DNA of 64,000 nucleotides. It comes from Cercophora sp. LCS_1 (Eukaryota; Ascomycota; Sordariomycetes; Sordariales; Lasiosphaeriaceae). Location: contig JAPZLL010000009.1 of the NCBI GenBank assembly GCA_036250225.1, forward strand, positions 372,001 to 436,000, in the 5' to 3' direction. The notes beneath the pieces are model-generated. The model was not told the DNA's origin, made no database searches, and saw only the letters and a list, made by a program, of their open reading frames with translations. Shown here piece by piece: positions 19,524-29,214 of this stretch. How positions within the stretch are numbered: position 1 is the stretch's first letter; the number at the start of each line of letters is the position of its first letter. The position numbers and the translations under genes were made by a program.

Positions 19524-21458
19524 ATGGCGCCACTCGTGAAGGTGCCAACCCCTGAGGACCTAAAGGCCCTCGAAACCGCCTACAACGGCCTGCGAGCGGC
19601 GCGAGAACGGCTGGAAGCAGCGAATCTGGACATCTACCACCTTTTGGGCCTCAAGTGTGTGCATGCGACGTCGCCAGAGGAATCTGAATCGCTCTCTCAG
19701 CTGGCTCTGCAGCACAAGATCGCGGCATTTGGAAAACAGAATCCATGGAGCATGAACCCGGACATCGGTCACCAGCGGAAAAGGTTTCTCGATTCGTCCG
19801 AACTCGTCGACCAGGAACTGGACAGAGCCAATGCTTCCAAGGCCCAGCTAGAGACCGTCCACAACGCGTTGCGATGCTGCATCGACCAACTTTCACGCCC
19901 GTTCGTGCGAAAGCTATCCCTCGTCGACTTTCCGGACGAAATCCTCCTCGAGATATTCACGCACCTAGAGGATCATGTCTTCCGGGCCTTTGAGAAATAC
20001 CCCTATTCCCGCTGGCACTCCTCCAGGGACATCAAGAGCCTCCGCCTCGTCTGCAGGCGAGTTTCCAACATTAGCTCTCAGCTGCTTGTTCGTGTCTTCC
20101 ACTTCGACTTCAGCCAACAATCGCTTCAACGCCTGGAGGAGATCTCGCGCCACCCTGTCGTTTCAAAAGGCGTTCACATCATCCACGTCAATCTCAGTTT
20201 CTACAACGGGTCGTTTGCCGAACCCGAAGAGTTTCTCGCGTTCTACGGCCAAGATGTCGAGCAACAGGTCGGTATCTATGAGAGAAGCAAGTTGCTGCAG
20301 TCCAGCGTCACAGAGGAAGCCGCAGCAGAAAAGATTGCAAAAGGAAGGGAATTGGTGGCTACATTGTATCGCCTTTGGTCGGGAGCGCTATCTGAGGGTG
20401 ACGAGCAATACCAGTTGCACATCAACGAAAGCCACAGATTGTACCTCGAGCTACTCCATAAACAGGATGCCCTTCTGGAAAGCGACGTTTTCTACCAAGC
20501 CGCGGGCTCTGCGATCGCTAGGATGCCTCAGGCCAGGGCATTGGTCTTCGACGATCGGGCTTCCGGCCCCGACCTGGAATCGCGCGTCATTATGGCAAGG
20601 GACGGTGATATATGGGAGAGGCTTCGCGCTTGCATGCTCCAGACTTTGAGCGGAAGGACAGCCGAGCGAAACCAGCTCGAGCTACCGAAGCGCGGATGCA
20701 TCCTACGTCTGATTGACGCTTTCCGGGGTGCGGGCGTGTTCCTTCACCACCTCGACCTCAGGCTGGACTATTTGGGCCAATCGGTGGACTTGGCGCCGAG
20801 CGCCGACTTGCAACCTCTTTTCTTATCTGGGATGCAACAGTTGGAGTCATTTTCACTCCAACTTGAGTTTTTCAGAGGAGATGATGATAGCGATGATGGC
20901 GAGGATGGCGGCGAAGACGAACAGGGTCTTTGTCAATTTGTCTCCACTTGCCTGGCTACTTCCAGCTTGAAGGCGCTGTCTTTGCACGTGCGGCCCGGAG
21001 GCGAATGGTTTAGGATGTCCCTGCAGGAGACAGTTTGCCAGGGCAAGCCCTTGAACGGTCTGGCTGAGGTCGATCTCGGTCAACTTGATTTCGATTGCGC
21101 TGACTTGATCGCGTTCGTGAGACGCCTGACAAAACCGTTGTGCCGCTTCAGTATGACCGGTGTGCACTTGCGCAACGGCTCTTGGGGCGATGTGCTGGAC
21201 GCTCTGAGAGAGCACAAGCCCAAGCTTGTATCGTTAAGAACTCCGTCTGGCGCTGAGTGTGACAACATATCATTGGGAGACCGCCAACGGTTATTCGGAA
21301 CGGGAACGTGGGGGCACCGAACGGATGTCGACGCATACATAGCAGGGATACCTCTCCCTAACCCCATCCGGGCACTGCAGGATGGTTCCCCCGATTTTGA
21401 GTCTGAGGAAGATGACCTTGATCCGGACGAGGATGATGCTATGGATACGGAGGGGTAG
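19524..21458 (+). CDS. F-box protein (644 aa)
   Basis: Single exon. Residues 1-125 are helical and charged, probably coiled coil (LEAAYNGLRAARERLEAAN type). An F-box starts near residue 132 (LSLVDFPDEILLEIFTHL) and continues through a loop to the second half (DIKSLRLVCRRVSNISSQLLVR). The rest resembles the LRR-like or irregular C-terminal region of fungal F-box proteins (LFLSGMQQLESFSLQLEF, SSLKALSLHVR). It has two acidic stretches (about residues 452-469) and an acidic tail (SEEDDLDPDEDDAMDTEG). F-box proteins recruit substrates to SCF ubiquitin ligases through Skp1; the substrate is unknown. A hairpin cluster and GATAA array lie upstream. Confidence 0.88.
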   Translation: MAPLVKVPTPEDLKALETAYNGLRAARERLEAANLDIYHLLGLKCVHATSPEESESLSQLALQHKIAAFGKQNPWSMNPDIGHQRKRFLDSSELVDQELDRANASKAQLETVHNALRCCIDQLSRPFVRKLSLVDFPDEILLEIFTHLEDHVFRAFEKYPYSRWHSSRDIKSLRLVCRRVSNISSQLLVRVFHFDFSQQSLQRLEEISRHPVVSKGVHIIHVNLSFYNGSFAEPEEFLAFYGQDVEQQVGIYERSKLLQSSVTEEAAAEKIAKGRELVATLYRLWSGALSEGDEQYQLHINESHRLYLELLHKQDALLESDVFYQAAGSAIARMPQARALVFDDRASGPDLESRVIMARDGDIWERLRACMLQTLSGRTAERNQLELPKRGCILRLIDAFRGAGVFLHHLDLRLDYLGQSVDLAPSADLQPLFLSGMQQLESFSLQLEFFRGDDDSDDGEDGGEDEQGLCQFVSTCLATSSLKALSLHVRPGGEWFRMSLQETVCQGKPLNGLAEVDLGQLDFDCADLIAFVRRLTKPLCRFSMTGVHLRNGSWGDVLDALREHKPKLVSLRTPSGAECDNISLGDRQRLFGTGTWGHRTDVDAYIAGIPLPNPIRALQDGSPDFESEEDDLDPDEDDAMDTEG

Positions 21459-21744
21459 TTGTTTCCTCGAGTCAATTCAGGTGCTCAAAACCCTCTCCGC
21501 CTTGCCGCCCTTGAGGTGGTAAACAACCCACTCTGATCAGGGTAGGGAGCATAATATCTTGGTTACCTTAATCGTGTATCTCCTAGTTACATAGTTTGAT
21601 GATTGCCCTTCCTTTCTCAAGAAGAACTGCCTCCACGTCCAACAACGAGGTAAGCGCATCAACCACAGCACATGTCTGAATGTACGCCAGTGACCGCTTT
21701 TTCCATCGAGGCGTACCATCATCAATGATCGTCTCTCAATCTAT

Positions 21745-22158
21745 CTACCGACCACACCCAACCTCGTCCCAAATCTCCCTGCCGCTCGTCTCGTCACTTC
21801 CCTCCTTGAAGGACCGACTCAAACAGCGCCATTCCTCGCCCTCAAAGACGAACCAGCCGTAGCCTCCATCATTATACAAACAGAGTTGCTGCATTCCCTT
21901 TGGACCCGGGTTGTTTTTGCAGCCTTCGCCGAAGGCCGTGACAGGCTCGCTTCCTCGGGGTGAGCGCCAGGCAGTGAAAAAACTTAACATGGCGCCTGCT
22001 CCCCTGGACCACTTGACTTCGAATTGGTCTGCAAAGACGGCGGAGATTTGGAGGGCGGCTGCGTGCAGAGAGTGTTGGTTATTATTACATGCGTCGTTTG
22101 TGGGGAAACAGAGGGGTGAAAACGAACCGGCGATCCCGAGAATCGTGTTGAACTTCAT
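21745..22158 (-). CDS. Small secreted cysteine protein (114 aa)
   Basis: Two exons, 22158-22128 and 22058-21745. The 69-nt intron (GTTCGT ... CGCAG) is a multiple of three, so the unspliced frame is also open. Splicing joins MKFNTILGIA to AALQISAVFA, producing a proper signal peptide, and this decides the model. The mature part has four cysteines (EGCKN, QLCLY, WRCLS, VGCGR) and is Gly/Trp-rich (GGYGWFVFEGEEWRC). The paired surface Cys and short length suggest a disulfide-stabilised secreted protein; no family was recognised. A TATA box lies about 112 bp upstream. Confidence 0.78.
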   Translation of the reverse strand: MKFNTILGIAGSFSPLCFPTNDACNNNQHSLHAAALQISAVFADQFEVKWSRGAGAMLSFFTAWRSPRGSEPVTAFGEGCKNNPGPKGMQQLCLYNDGGYGWFVFEGEEWRCLSRSFKEGSDETSGREIWDEVGCGR

Positions 22159-22269
22159 GTTGGAAACTTTGTCTCAAAAGCGTCAGGAGGAGAGGTGAGA
22201 ATCCGGATGCTGCAAAGTGGGTTGGTTGGGACAACGTGAAATCCACGCACATTGCGATTTTCTGGGATG

Positions 22270-22277
22270 TTTATATA
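22270..22277 (-). promoter_or_regulatory. TATA box of small secreted protein gene
   Basis: TATATAAA on the minus strand, about 112 bp upstream of the ATG at 22158. Confidence 0.5.
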
Positions 22278-22855
22278 CCCAGACAGAACAACACGACTTT
22301 CTCAACCTCGGAGGCAGACTACCAGGTAATTACTTGGTTGCATCCCGCACCCCCAGACTCCCACTGCCCTTCCCTGCGCCGTCCGAAGACCCCGATAAAG
22401 GATGCGACCCATGGCTTGTTCTCCCACAGAGACAAACACCAAACGACAATACGACTCGCATATTGGAGGATGCAAGTCCATCAAGCTGAAGTTGCACTGG
22501 CCATCCCGGGGTAAATATCAACAGGGCGTTCTCAAAGAAGACCGTGGCGCAGCTGATCCTCCATACGACGTCACTCTGCCGTCTGCGGATGGAGTAACCG
22601 GGCAAAAACAGCCCGTCTGCCTCGCTAACCCGGTTTTTAGGAGATCCTCCTGCCAGTGGTCAGGATGATCTACAAGGCAAACAGACAAGGAGATTCGGGA
22701 ACCCACCTTGGCCGCAACCACAAAGGAGCCTGTCAATCATGGGCTTTGACACAAACAATTTGACTGCAAAGTGCATCCATAAGGCAGTATTAGGCTAACT
22801 CCCGCTAGATCTTCAAACTTGGTGCCTCTGCGCCTTGTGTGCTTGTCACTTGAAC
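22278..22855. other. Intergenic, no supported gene
   Basis: About 580 bp between the small secreted protein gene and the 3' end of the disordered-protein gene. Nothing supported. Confidence 0.5.
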
Positions 22856-24907
22856 CTAAACCTCCTCAACAACCACCGAACTCCCTTGGGCAATCTTGGA
22901 ATCCTCCGCTTGCTGGACAATTTGAACCTCAGCTACCTCTTCATTCGCTTCTTCAGCAAGATCCTCCGTCGACGCACCAGTCATCTCGGTAGTGACCTCC
23001 AATGCGTCCTTTGTCTCGGCCTCAACAAACTCGCGGCTTGGGCTTGCCGGCCTCTCCGCTTCAATCTTTGTCTCCTCCGTCGCGTCAGTGTGTGCGTCGG
23101 AGACAACCGGCTCCTCGACCGCTGTAATCACGACTTCATCGTCGGTGGCCCTCGTGGGTTGAACTTTCACAGCAGGCACAGCAGGCTCGACCGCCTCTGG
23201 CCCAGGGTTCTCGACATTGACGGTAGATGGCTCCTCTGCTGGCGCAGGGAGCTCCGACGCTGATGTCTCAGACACTTCCTTCGCTTCTTCGGGCAGTTTT
23301 ACGGCTGGCTGCTCCTCCGCCTTCGCCGCTTCGTCTCCCGCAGCGGCACCAGCATCCGCAGGCCCGGTCTTGTTCTTCGCCACTTCCACCAACTGCGCAG
23401 TCACCTTCCTCAACCCCTGGTCAACTCCCTCATCCTCACCCTTCTCCTTCTTCGTAAGCTGGAGAGCCACCCCCTCCATCCTCTCCCGGAACCCCTCGTC
23501 GTAGTATGCCATCACAGCCGAGTTCCGCTGCGACCTCGTCCTATCCGAGTCGATAGACGTGCGCGCTGTGGAAATATCCCCAGTTCCGCTCAAAGACAAG
23601 GACGTGCCGCCCGATGAGACTCGGCTGCTCACCGTGGAGTTGGATCGGCTCAGAGTCGGCGGCTGCTTTGCCTTCTGCGTTTTCATGTGCTCGAACATGG
23701 CTAGCTTGCTAGCAACGCCTCCGCCGCCCGAGTTCTTGAGGCGCTGGACGTCTGATGGAGAGCTGGTTGGTGATGACTTGCTCTCCAGCTCACGGATCCA
23801 GGCGAGTCGGCTTGAGGTGAGAGCTGCCGATGGTGGGCGGGTGCTCAGCGTTCGTCGTGGTGGCTGGCTTGCGTTACCTGTGCCTTGGGTGCTGGGCGCC
23901 GGTGATGGGGCCCGAGCTGGCTGCCACGACCTTCTGCGGTCGCTCACAGCCGATGTCGATGTCGTCGGCGTAGGCGTGGGGGTGCTTCGTGGTGGTGGAA
24001 CGGAGGTCTTGACTTCCAAGACTGGAACAGGCGGCCTGGTCGCAAGTTGCATCTCAAAGTCGACGACTGGCGATGGAATCGAGGAAACGGAGGATCGCTT
24101 CGCAGCACTGTCGGCTGCACCGCTCCCACTCCCGCTCACACACGGGTTCCCGCCTCCGGTCGAGACCCTTAGCCCTGTCGTGTTGGTTCCGACAGACCGT
24201 AAAAGGTTGACTTGTCGAATGGAATGTCGCTGAGAGCCTGGGATCCCCTGTGAGGCTACATCTGGCGTGGAGGCAGAAGCCAGAGGATGTGCCTCCATTC
24301 CTGAACCCCACGGCATGGCGCTCCATCGGCGTGACTCGGTCGATGCCCTGCCTTTGGGTTCGGGGACGACGGCGGTGTCGACCTCTACCACTGAGTGCCG
24401 AAGTGAGATCCGGATGGGCTGCGGTTCTGCTTCTGGTGGGAGCGGGGCCTCTGCGGCCGCTTCCCGTCTGGAGGTGGTTCTGGCAAGACCAACCGGGGCC
24501 GGAGCTGGGGCGGGAACCGGTTTCCGGGAGATGGTCTCGAGTGTGCTGGCCAGCTGATCAGTGCTCATGGAAAACAAGTCGGCGATTGGCGTTTTGCTAT
24601 ATCGTCGCTCATCGGCCTCCCGTTCTGATTCCCGCGCGTCGTCTCCCTGTCGTGCTGTCCGTCCATCTCGCCTCTTGGACCGGGGTGAGGATGGCGAGTT
24701 TGGTCCCACATCCTCCAACCAACCATCGGCCAACCGGAGCGACTTCACTCGCTCGAGATCAACCTCGAGAACCGGCGCTGTGAATGTGGTGGCGCCACGG
24801 TGTCCAGATGTTTTCGACGACTTGCTCGACCCGCGCCGCATCAACCCCGAAAGCTTTTCCCGCACCTTCAGATTGGGGCGCCGCACTTCGTCCCAGCGTG
24901 ATGCCAT
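22856..24907 (-). CDS. Large disordered Ser/Pro/Glu-rich protein (683 aa)
   Basis: Single exon. The ATG at 24907 (MASRWDEVRRPNLKVREKL) is chosen over a frame extending 16 codons upstream that begins hydrophobic and non-conserved. The N-terminal 60 residues are basic and look conserved (Trp-containing MASRW motif, LMRRGSSKSSKTSGHRG). Residues ~100-480 are low-complexity Ser/Pro/Arg with several SRRxSW-type basic patches that could be phosphorylated. The C-terminal 200 residues are Glu/Ala/Val-rich and acidic (repeated PAEEP, VEEP and TEETK-type segments). No domain, TM or signal peptide. Possibly a cytoskeletal or signalling scaffold; function unknown. Confidence 0.75.
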   Translation of the reverse strand: MASRWDEVRRPNLKVREKLSGLMRRGSSKSSKTSGHRGATTFTAPVLEVDLERVKSLRLADGWLEDVGPNSPSSPRSKRRDGRTARQGDDARESEREADERRYSKTPIADLFSMSTDQLASTLETISRKPVPAPAPAPVGLARTTSRREAAAEAPLPPEAEPQPIRISLRHSVVEVDTAVVPEPKGRASTESRRWSAMPWGSGMEAHPLASASTPDVASQGIPGSQRHSIRQVNLLRSVGTNTTGLRVSTGGGNPCVSGSGSGAADSAAKRSSVSSIPSPVVDFEMQLATRPPVPVLEVKTSVPPPRSTPTPTPTTSTSAVSDRRRSWQPARAPSPAPSTQGTGNASQPPRRTLSTRPPSAALTSSRLAWIRELESKSSPTSSPSDVQRLKNSGGGGVASKLAMFEHMKTQKAKQPPTLSRSNSTVSSRVSSGGTSLSLSGTGDISTARTSIDSDRTRSQRNSAVMAYYDEGFRERMEGVALQLTKKEKGEDEGVDQGLRKVTAQLVEVAKNKTGPADAGAAAGDEAAKAEEQPAVKLPEEAKEVSETSASELPAPAEEPSTVNVENPGPEAVEPAVPAVKVQPTRATDDEVVITAVEEPVVSDAHTDATEETKIEAERPASPSREFVEAETKDALEVTTEMTGASTEDLAEEANEEVAEVQIVQQAEDSKIAQGSSVVVEEV

Positions 24908-26196
24908 GGCGGATGCACGACTGCAGCTGTGGATGACGCAGAAAGAGATCAACAACAGAGGAAAGCAAGACTGCTGGGTTAGTTATCGTTTCGCCTGGGC
25001 GTGTCGCGTCGCGGCATGCATCACCATGGTGTTTGTTGTTCGCTCATTCCAGTCGGTCGTGCGATTATCACACGTATTTTATCCGTCGAGTGGAGCAGGG
25101 GTGGCGGAGCCGTTTCAGGGGAAATTGCGGGGGATCTGCTTCATGCGTGTCGCAGCCCGTGTTGACAAACAGCGCGTCGCCTCCTGGACGCCGGGGGGGA
25201 CCAGCACCGGCATTTTGGCGATTGGCCACTGTCGCCCGCCACAATTGAGCCGTCCCGCGACCATCGCATCAAAAGTCTTGTCCACGTCGTTGCCGTTTGG
25301 CCCAAATGGCATCCGGATTGCTTCACGACAGGACAGTGCGCGGGTCCACATCTCATTTGCAGAAGGAGTCATCGAGAAGGAATTTTTGATGACAGCATCC
25401 GCATCGTGCTGATTGCTGTGGATGGACCTCATCAGCGCCAAATTCGGGTGCCCGCCGCAAATGCCGGCGCTGGAATGTTCGCCGACGGAACGTGCAGGGA
25501 TCTGCCCAGTCGCACTTTACCCTGACATCCAGATTAAATCCCCCGGGAAGGGAGCTACCTACCGATCTCCCGGGACAAATCGAGAGCGGAACTTTCCCTC
25601 GTGACGATCCAATGGCCCGTTATATCTCCAGTCTTATGAACTTTAAGTTCGCCCTGTGCTGAATGACTGTCAGTCACTGCCGTCCAAAGTCCTCGCTGTC
25701 CTGACAACAGGGCGACCGTCAAAACAACGGGAGCTTATCTGGCGCCAAGAACGGCATGATTGATCGCGTCGCCTGTCGAAAGGCCAGGTGTTGCAATCGA
25801 TTCGTGGCCAGGCAAACGCGGCGCTGCCTGAGGAAGTGCTGCTCCAAGACCCCCAATTGGCTGCAGGCGATGATGTAACCCTCTGCCACCACACCATGCG
25901 CATGTAGCATCGACTATCGATTCGAGGCGCAAGATCACCCACCAAAACGTTTGGTGGCTGCAATGAGACGGCACAGGACCCCTTTGGGCTGAAGCGATCC
26001 GAACTGCAGAGCTGCACGGAGGTCAAGCGAGCATCGAATTGAAAGGCATCTCAGTCACCTTCACTTTTTTTTTTTTTTTTCTTTTTTTTTCGTTCTCTTT
26101 TCTTCTTGGCATTTTAAGATTTGATAACAACGGCTTCATCACCGGAACCAACATTGTAACTTCCACTTTTCCTCGTTGAAATGATACCACACGGCT
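24908..26196. other. Intergenic; poly-T tract, no supported gene
   Basis: 1.3 kb. Frames at 24561-25412 (+) and 25115-26026 (-) are overlaps or chance frames without features. A long T-rich run lies at 26065-26090. Confidence 0.5.
26065..26090. repeat. Poly-T tract
   Basis: 16 T, one C, then 9 T. It lies just past the 3' end (26197) of the minus-strand DUF7587-type gene. Confidence 0.9.
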
Positions 26197-27360
26197 TCAC
26201 TCCAAACCCAAGCCTGCGAGCCCAGTCACAACAAGTTCATCGTCCGACCCCAAATCCGCCACTCCGCTGTCTTCTGGAACCTGTTCTGACCTCGTAGCCG
26301 AGATTCCCGTCACTATCTCCCTGGTGAGTCTGAGTTCCGGGACCGCGGCAAAATCGGCCTCCGGGCCAAATGCAACATCTTGGAAAAGTGAAGCAACACG
26401 AGCTGTAAGGACGAGTGAGAAAATATCCTTACTTCAGAGGGAGACATCACACAACATACCGATATCCATTTCTCCAGCCCACGAGAAGGTTCGAAGATTC
26501 GGGTACCGCGACGACATGGAAAGCAGCTGCGGAAAAACCGCCGGGATCCAGCGTTCCTCTCCAAAACAGGATGCTGTGAGAGACATCGCATCTCCGACAT
26601 CTCCTCTCGTCAACGGGTAGCGCCCTTGTTCGATGATACCGCGAAACTTGCGAACCGGGTTTGCCCAGCCCGTGCGATTTGTTGTGTCCCGGAAACAAGG
26701 TGCCAGCCGGTAAAACTCAGGAGACAAAAGATCTGCCATTGTCGTCTCGGCGCATTGTTCGCGGAGATCGATCCAACCCTGCGTGAGATACTCGCCGAAG
26801 TAGTAGTTGCCTTCCCTCAATCTTTTCAGCGTTGTAAGGGTATCATCGCCGCAAGACTCATTGGTGTCTCGATAAAACTCCCTGATCAAGCCGAGATCCC
26901 TGATGAAAGACCCTCTCTCCATTCCTCGCGTATCGACGACGACGAGTTTCAGGTCAGAAAGGGAGATGCGATATTTCTCCGCAAGGAAGAGCCCAAACTG
27001 AATGACAAAGAGGAGCGAGCTTGACCAGGACATGAGATTGCAGTCCCGACCACAGTTCCACCACAAATGGTCGTTGACCATTTCTGCTGCTTCTTGTCTG
27101 GGCAATGCCCAAAGTCTGGGCGGGAATTCTGTCTCGCCGGAGTGAACCCACGCGGGCGATATGACGTGATAGGTGTTGGTTTGCCCCTTCGAATCGGGGC
27201 CATAGACTCGGAAGAGAAAGCTCGGAATGTTGTTCAGTGCGTCGCCGATGTGGGATCCCGTGGGCACCGCATCGTCGGGGTGACAGAATGACCACGATTC
27301 TTGTTCGGCTTCAAAAGCTTCAAGCTCCTGCAGTACACTGTCCTCACTTGTGTCGGACAT
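26197..27360 (-). CDS. DUF7587-type fungal protein (368 aa)
   Basis: Two exons, 27360-26460 and 26402-26197, with a 57-nt intron (GTATGT ... TTACAG). Residues ~46-75 read IPSFLFRVYGPDSKG ... TYHVISPAW, followed by a Trp-rich segment. SWSSSLLFVIQFGLFLAEKY, then SLSDLKLVVVDTRGME, and GNYYFGEYLTQGWID come next. This order matches a fungal-only domain (DUF7587) that looks like a degenerate ADP-ribosyl-transferase-type fold in some annotations; I do not claim activity. There is no signal peptide, so it is probably cytosolic. The second exon adds an acidic tail. A (TA)n stretch at 27470-27482 lies 110 bp upstream. Confidence 0.65.
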
Positions 27361-27469
27361 TTTGGTTGTTCAGTAGTAACAGTGAAGGGATGTGGCGCGG
27401 TCTTCAGTTGATAAGTTTGCGAAGGCTTGAAGATGAAGATGAACAAGACCGACAAGGGAAAGACGCCAG

Positions 27470-27482
27470 TATATATATATAT
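27470..27482 (-). promoter_or_regulatory. (TA)n TATA-like element
   Basis: TATATATATATAA-type run 110-122 bp upstream of the ATG at 27360, at a core-promoter distance. Confidence 0.35.
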
Positions 27483-27710
27483 TTACCTTACCCAATTGCT
27501 GCCAATGGACTGAAAGCCAACATAGTCCTACGAAAGCACTCGCTGGCGAGCCATTTCGCCTCACGCGACACAGCACGGCCAGGCTTTCCGGTTGTAGGCC
27601 TCACTGCCCGCCTCACGCAACGGCCACAGGCTGCCTGCCCGCCGCCAAAAACCCAACCCGACAAAGAATCCGACCCATCAAATCGGGCCAACTGCGAAAA
27701 CCCAACCATC

Positions 27711-28858
27711 CTACTGGTCATCATTCACATACTTGTCAAACACAGCCCCATAAAATTTCCTCCCAACATCCCGATGGCTCCGAATTTTGGTCCTCAACTG
27801 GCTCTCACCCCACGTATCATATTTCCCCTTCAAGAACGGCGAATCAATCTCATTCCCTCCGTCTCCTGCATCAATCCCCTGCTGCTGCTGCAATTTGATC
27901 CGCCCAAAATGATCTCTCAACGTCTCTGTCGCCTCTTTCTTTGTCAAGCTCCGTCGCACACCCTGGAAGAACGGGACGCTGAAACGCTCGGGCGAGCCAG
28001 GCGCAAGTACCACCCGGTGCGTTGTCGCTTTGCACACGCCGTTTGTGACGACTTCGAAGGCTTGCCCGATGTTGACGACGAAGGAGCCGGGAATGGCGGG
28101 GACGTCGATCCATGTTCCGTCATCGCTTAGGACTTGGAGGCCTTTGACGTGAGGTGGCGAGGCTTGGAGGAGGAAGGTCCACCAGCCTGAGGAGTCTTTG
28201 TGGGGGCCTACGCCCTGGACGAGGTCGTTGGATGGAAGAGTTGGTGGTGATGGCGGGTACCGGACCAGTTTTAGGCGGTGTTGGTCTGAGAGGAAGGGGA
28301 AGAGTGATTCGGGAGATGACAGGTCGAGAGCTGCGGCGATAAGGCGAAGGAATCGTTCACCGAGAAGTGTGAGTTCTGAAATGTAGGATTCGACGATGGG
28401 TCGGAGCGATGGGTAAGCGGAGGGCCACTGGGAAGGGTTAGCATCCAAAGGCACATGGATGGCAAAGGATAGATCACTTGGTTTGGTCCTCGCAGGCGCT
28501 CATACAATGGGCCGTCCTCTGACCATGTCTGTTCCAACTCGGTCGCAAACTCAAACTGTTCCCTCCTGTCGGCTTTTCCAGCCGTCGTTTCGGACCCGTC
28601 TGCGCTGTACCCTAGAAAGTGCGGCGAGTTGGCCAGAGCAACCTCCTCTTTGACCAAAGACGGAAGCGCAAAAAGTCTGGGAAGAACATCGATGATATCG
28701 GACAAGACCTGTTCCGGAACGCCGTGGTTCGTGATGTAAAGAAAGCCGACATCGACGAGTGCGTGACGGAGCTGATCAAAAAGTTGTGATCTTGTCGAGC
28801 CATCCTCGGCCAGGGACAAGTCCAGAACGGGAATCTCGGTGAATGTCCTTGATGCCAT
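27711..28858 (-). CDS. 2-oxoglutarate/Fe(II) oxygenase, isopenicillin-N-synthase-like (365 aa)
   Basis: Two exons, 28858-28478 and 28427-27711, with a 50-nt intron. The ATG at 28858 gives MASRTFTEIPVLDLS, the normal start of this family; an upstream in-frame extension is not conserved-looking. The N-terminal DIOX_N block (VGFLYITNHGVP) precedes the double-stranded beta-helix. Iron ligands are His203 and Asp205 (GPHKDSSGW) and His264 (ATTHRVVLAPG). Arg275 and Ser277 (ERFSVPFF) bind the 2-oxoglutarate carboxylate. All required residues are present, so it should be an active soluble oxygenase. Relatives act in secondary metabolism or small-molecule oxidation; the substrate is unknown and no biosynthetic cluster is seen around it. 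Confidence 0.9.
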
Positions 28859-29214
28859 CTGTACTCCTGGTTGATTCGAGGGGAGATGTCCAACGTTGAG
28901 AAAGAAATCTTGGAAGCGGACCATTTTCTGCATGTCTTGTCCCTTCAAATGACGCCATCTCACCTGACCTTGGTAGTTCCAATCTCGGAGTCCGATCTTT
29001 GCTGGGTAACAGTCTCCTCAATCACAACCCATTCGCGAATGTAAATCTGCTTCAGCCACTTTGATCTCTCACCATGCGCCCTGCATCTGGAAATCGCAAT
29101 GCACTGGAACGGGGTTCCTCCAAGCTGATCAGCAGAATATCATGTCCATTTCATCAGACCTTCATCCCAATTATATAATACATTGCAAGATCTAGACCAT
29201 TTGCATTTCTGCAA
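28859..29214. other. Intergenic, no supported gene
   Basis: 356 bp holding the promoter of the oxygenase gene and the 3' flank of the next minus-strand gene. Confidence 0.5.

Noticed and set aside
23559..25412. Several plus-strand frames of 177-283 codons
   Set aside because: They overlap the disordered-protein gene in antisense and have no signal, domain or splice support.
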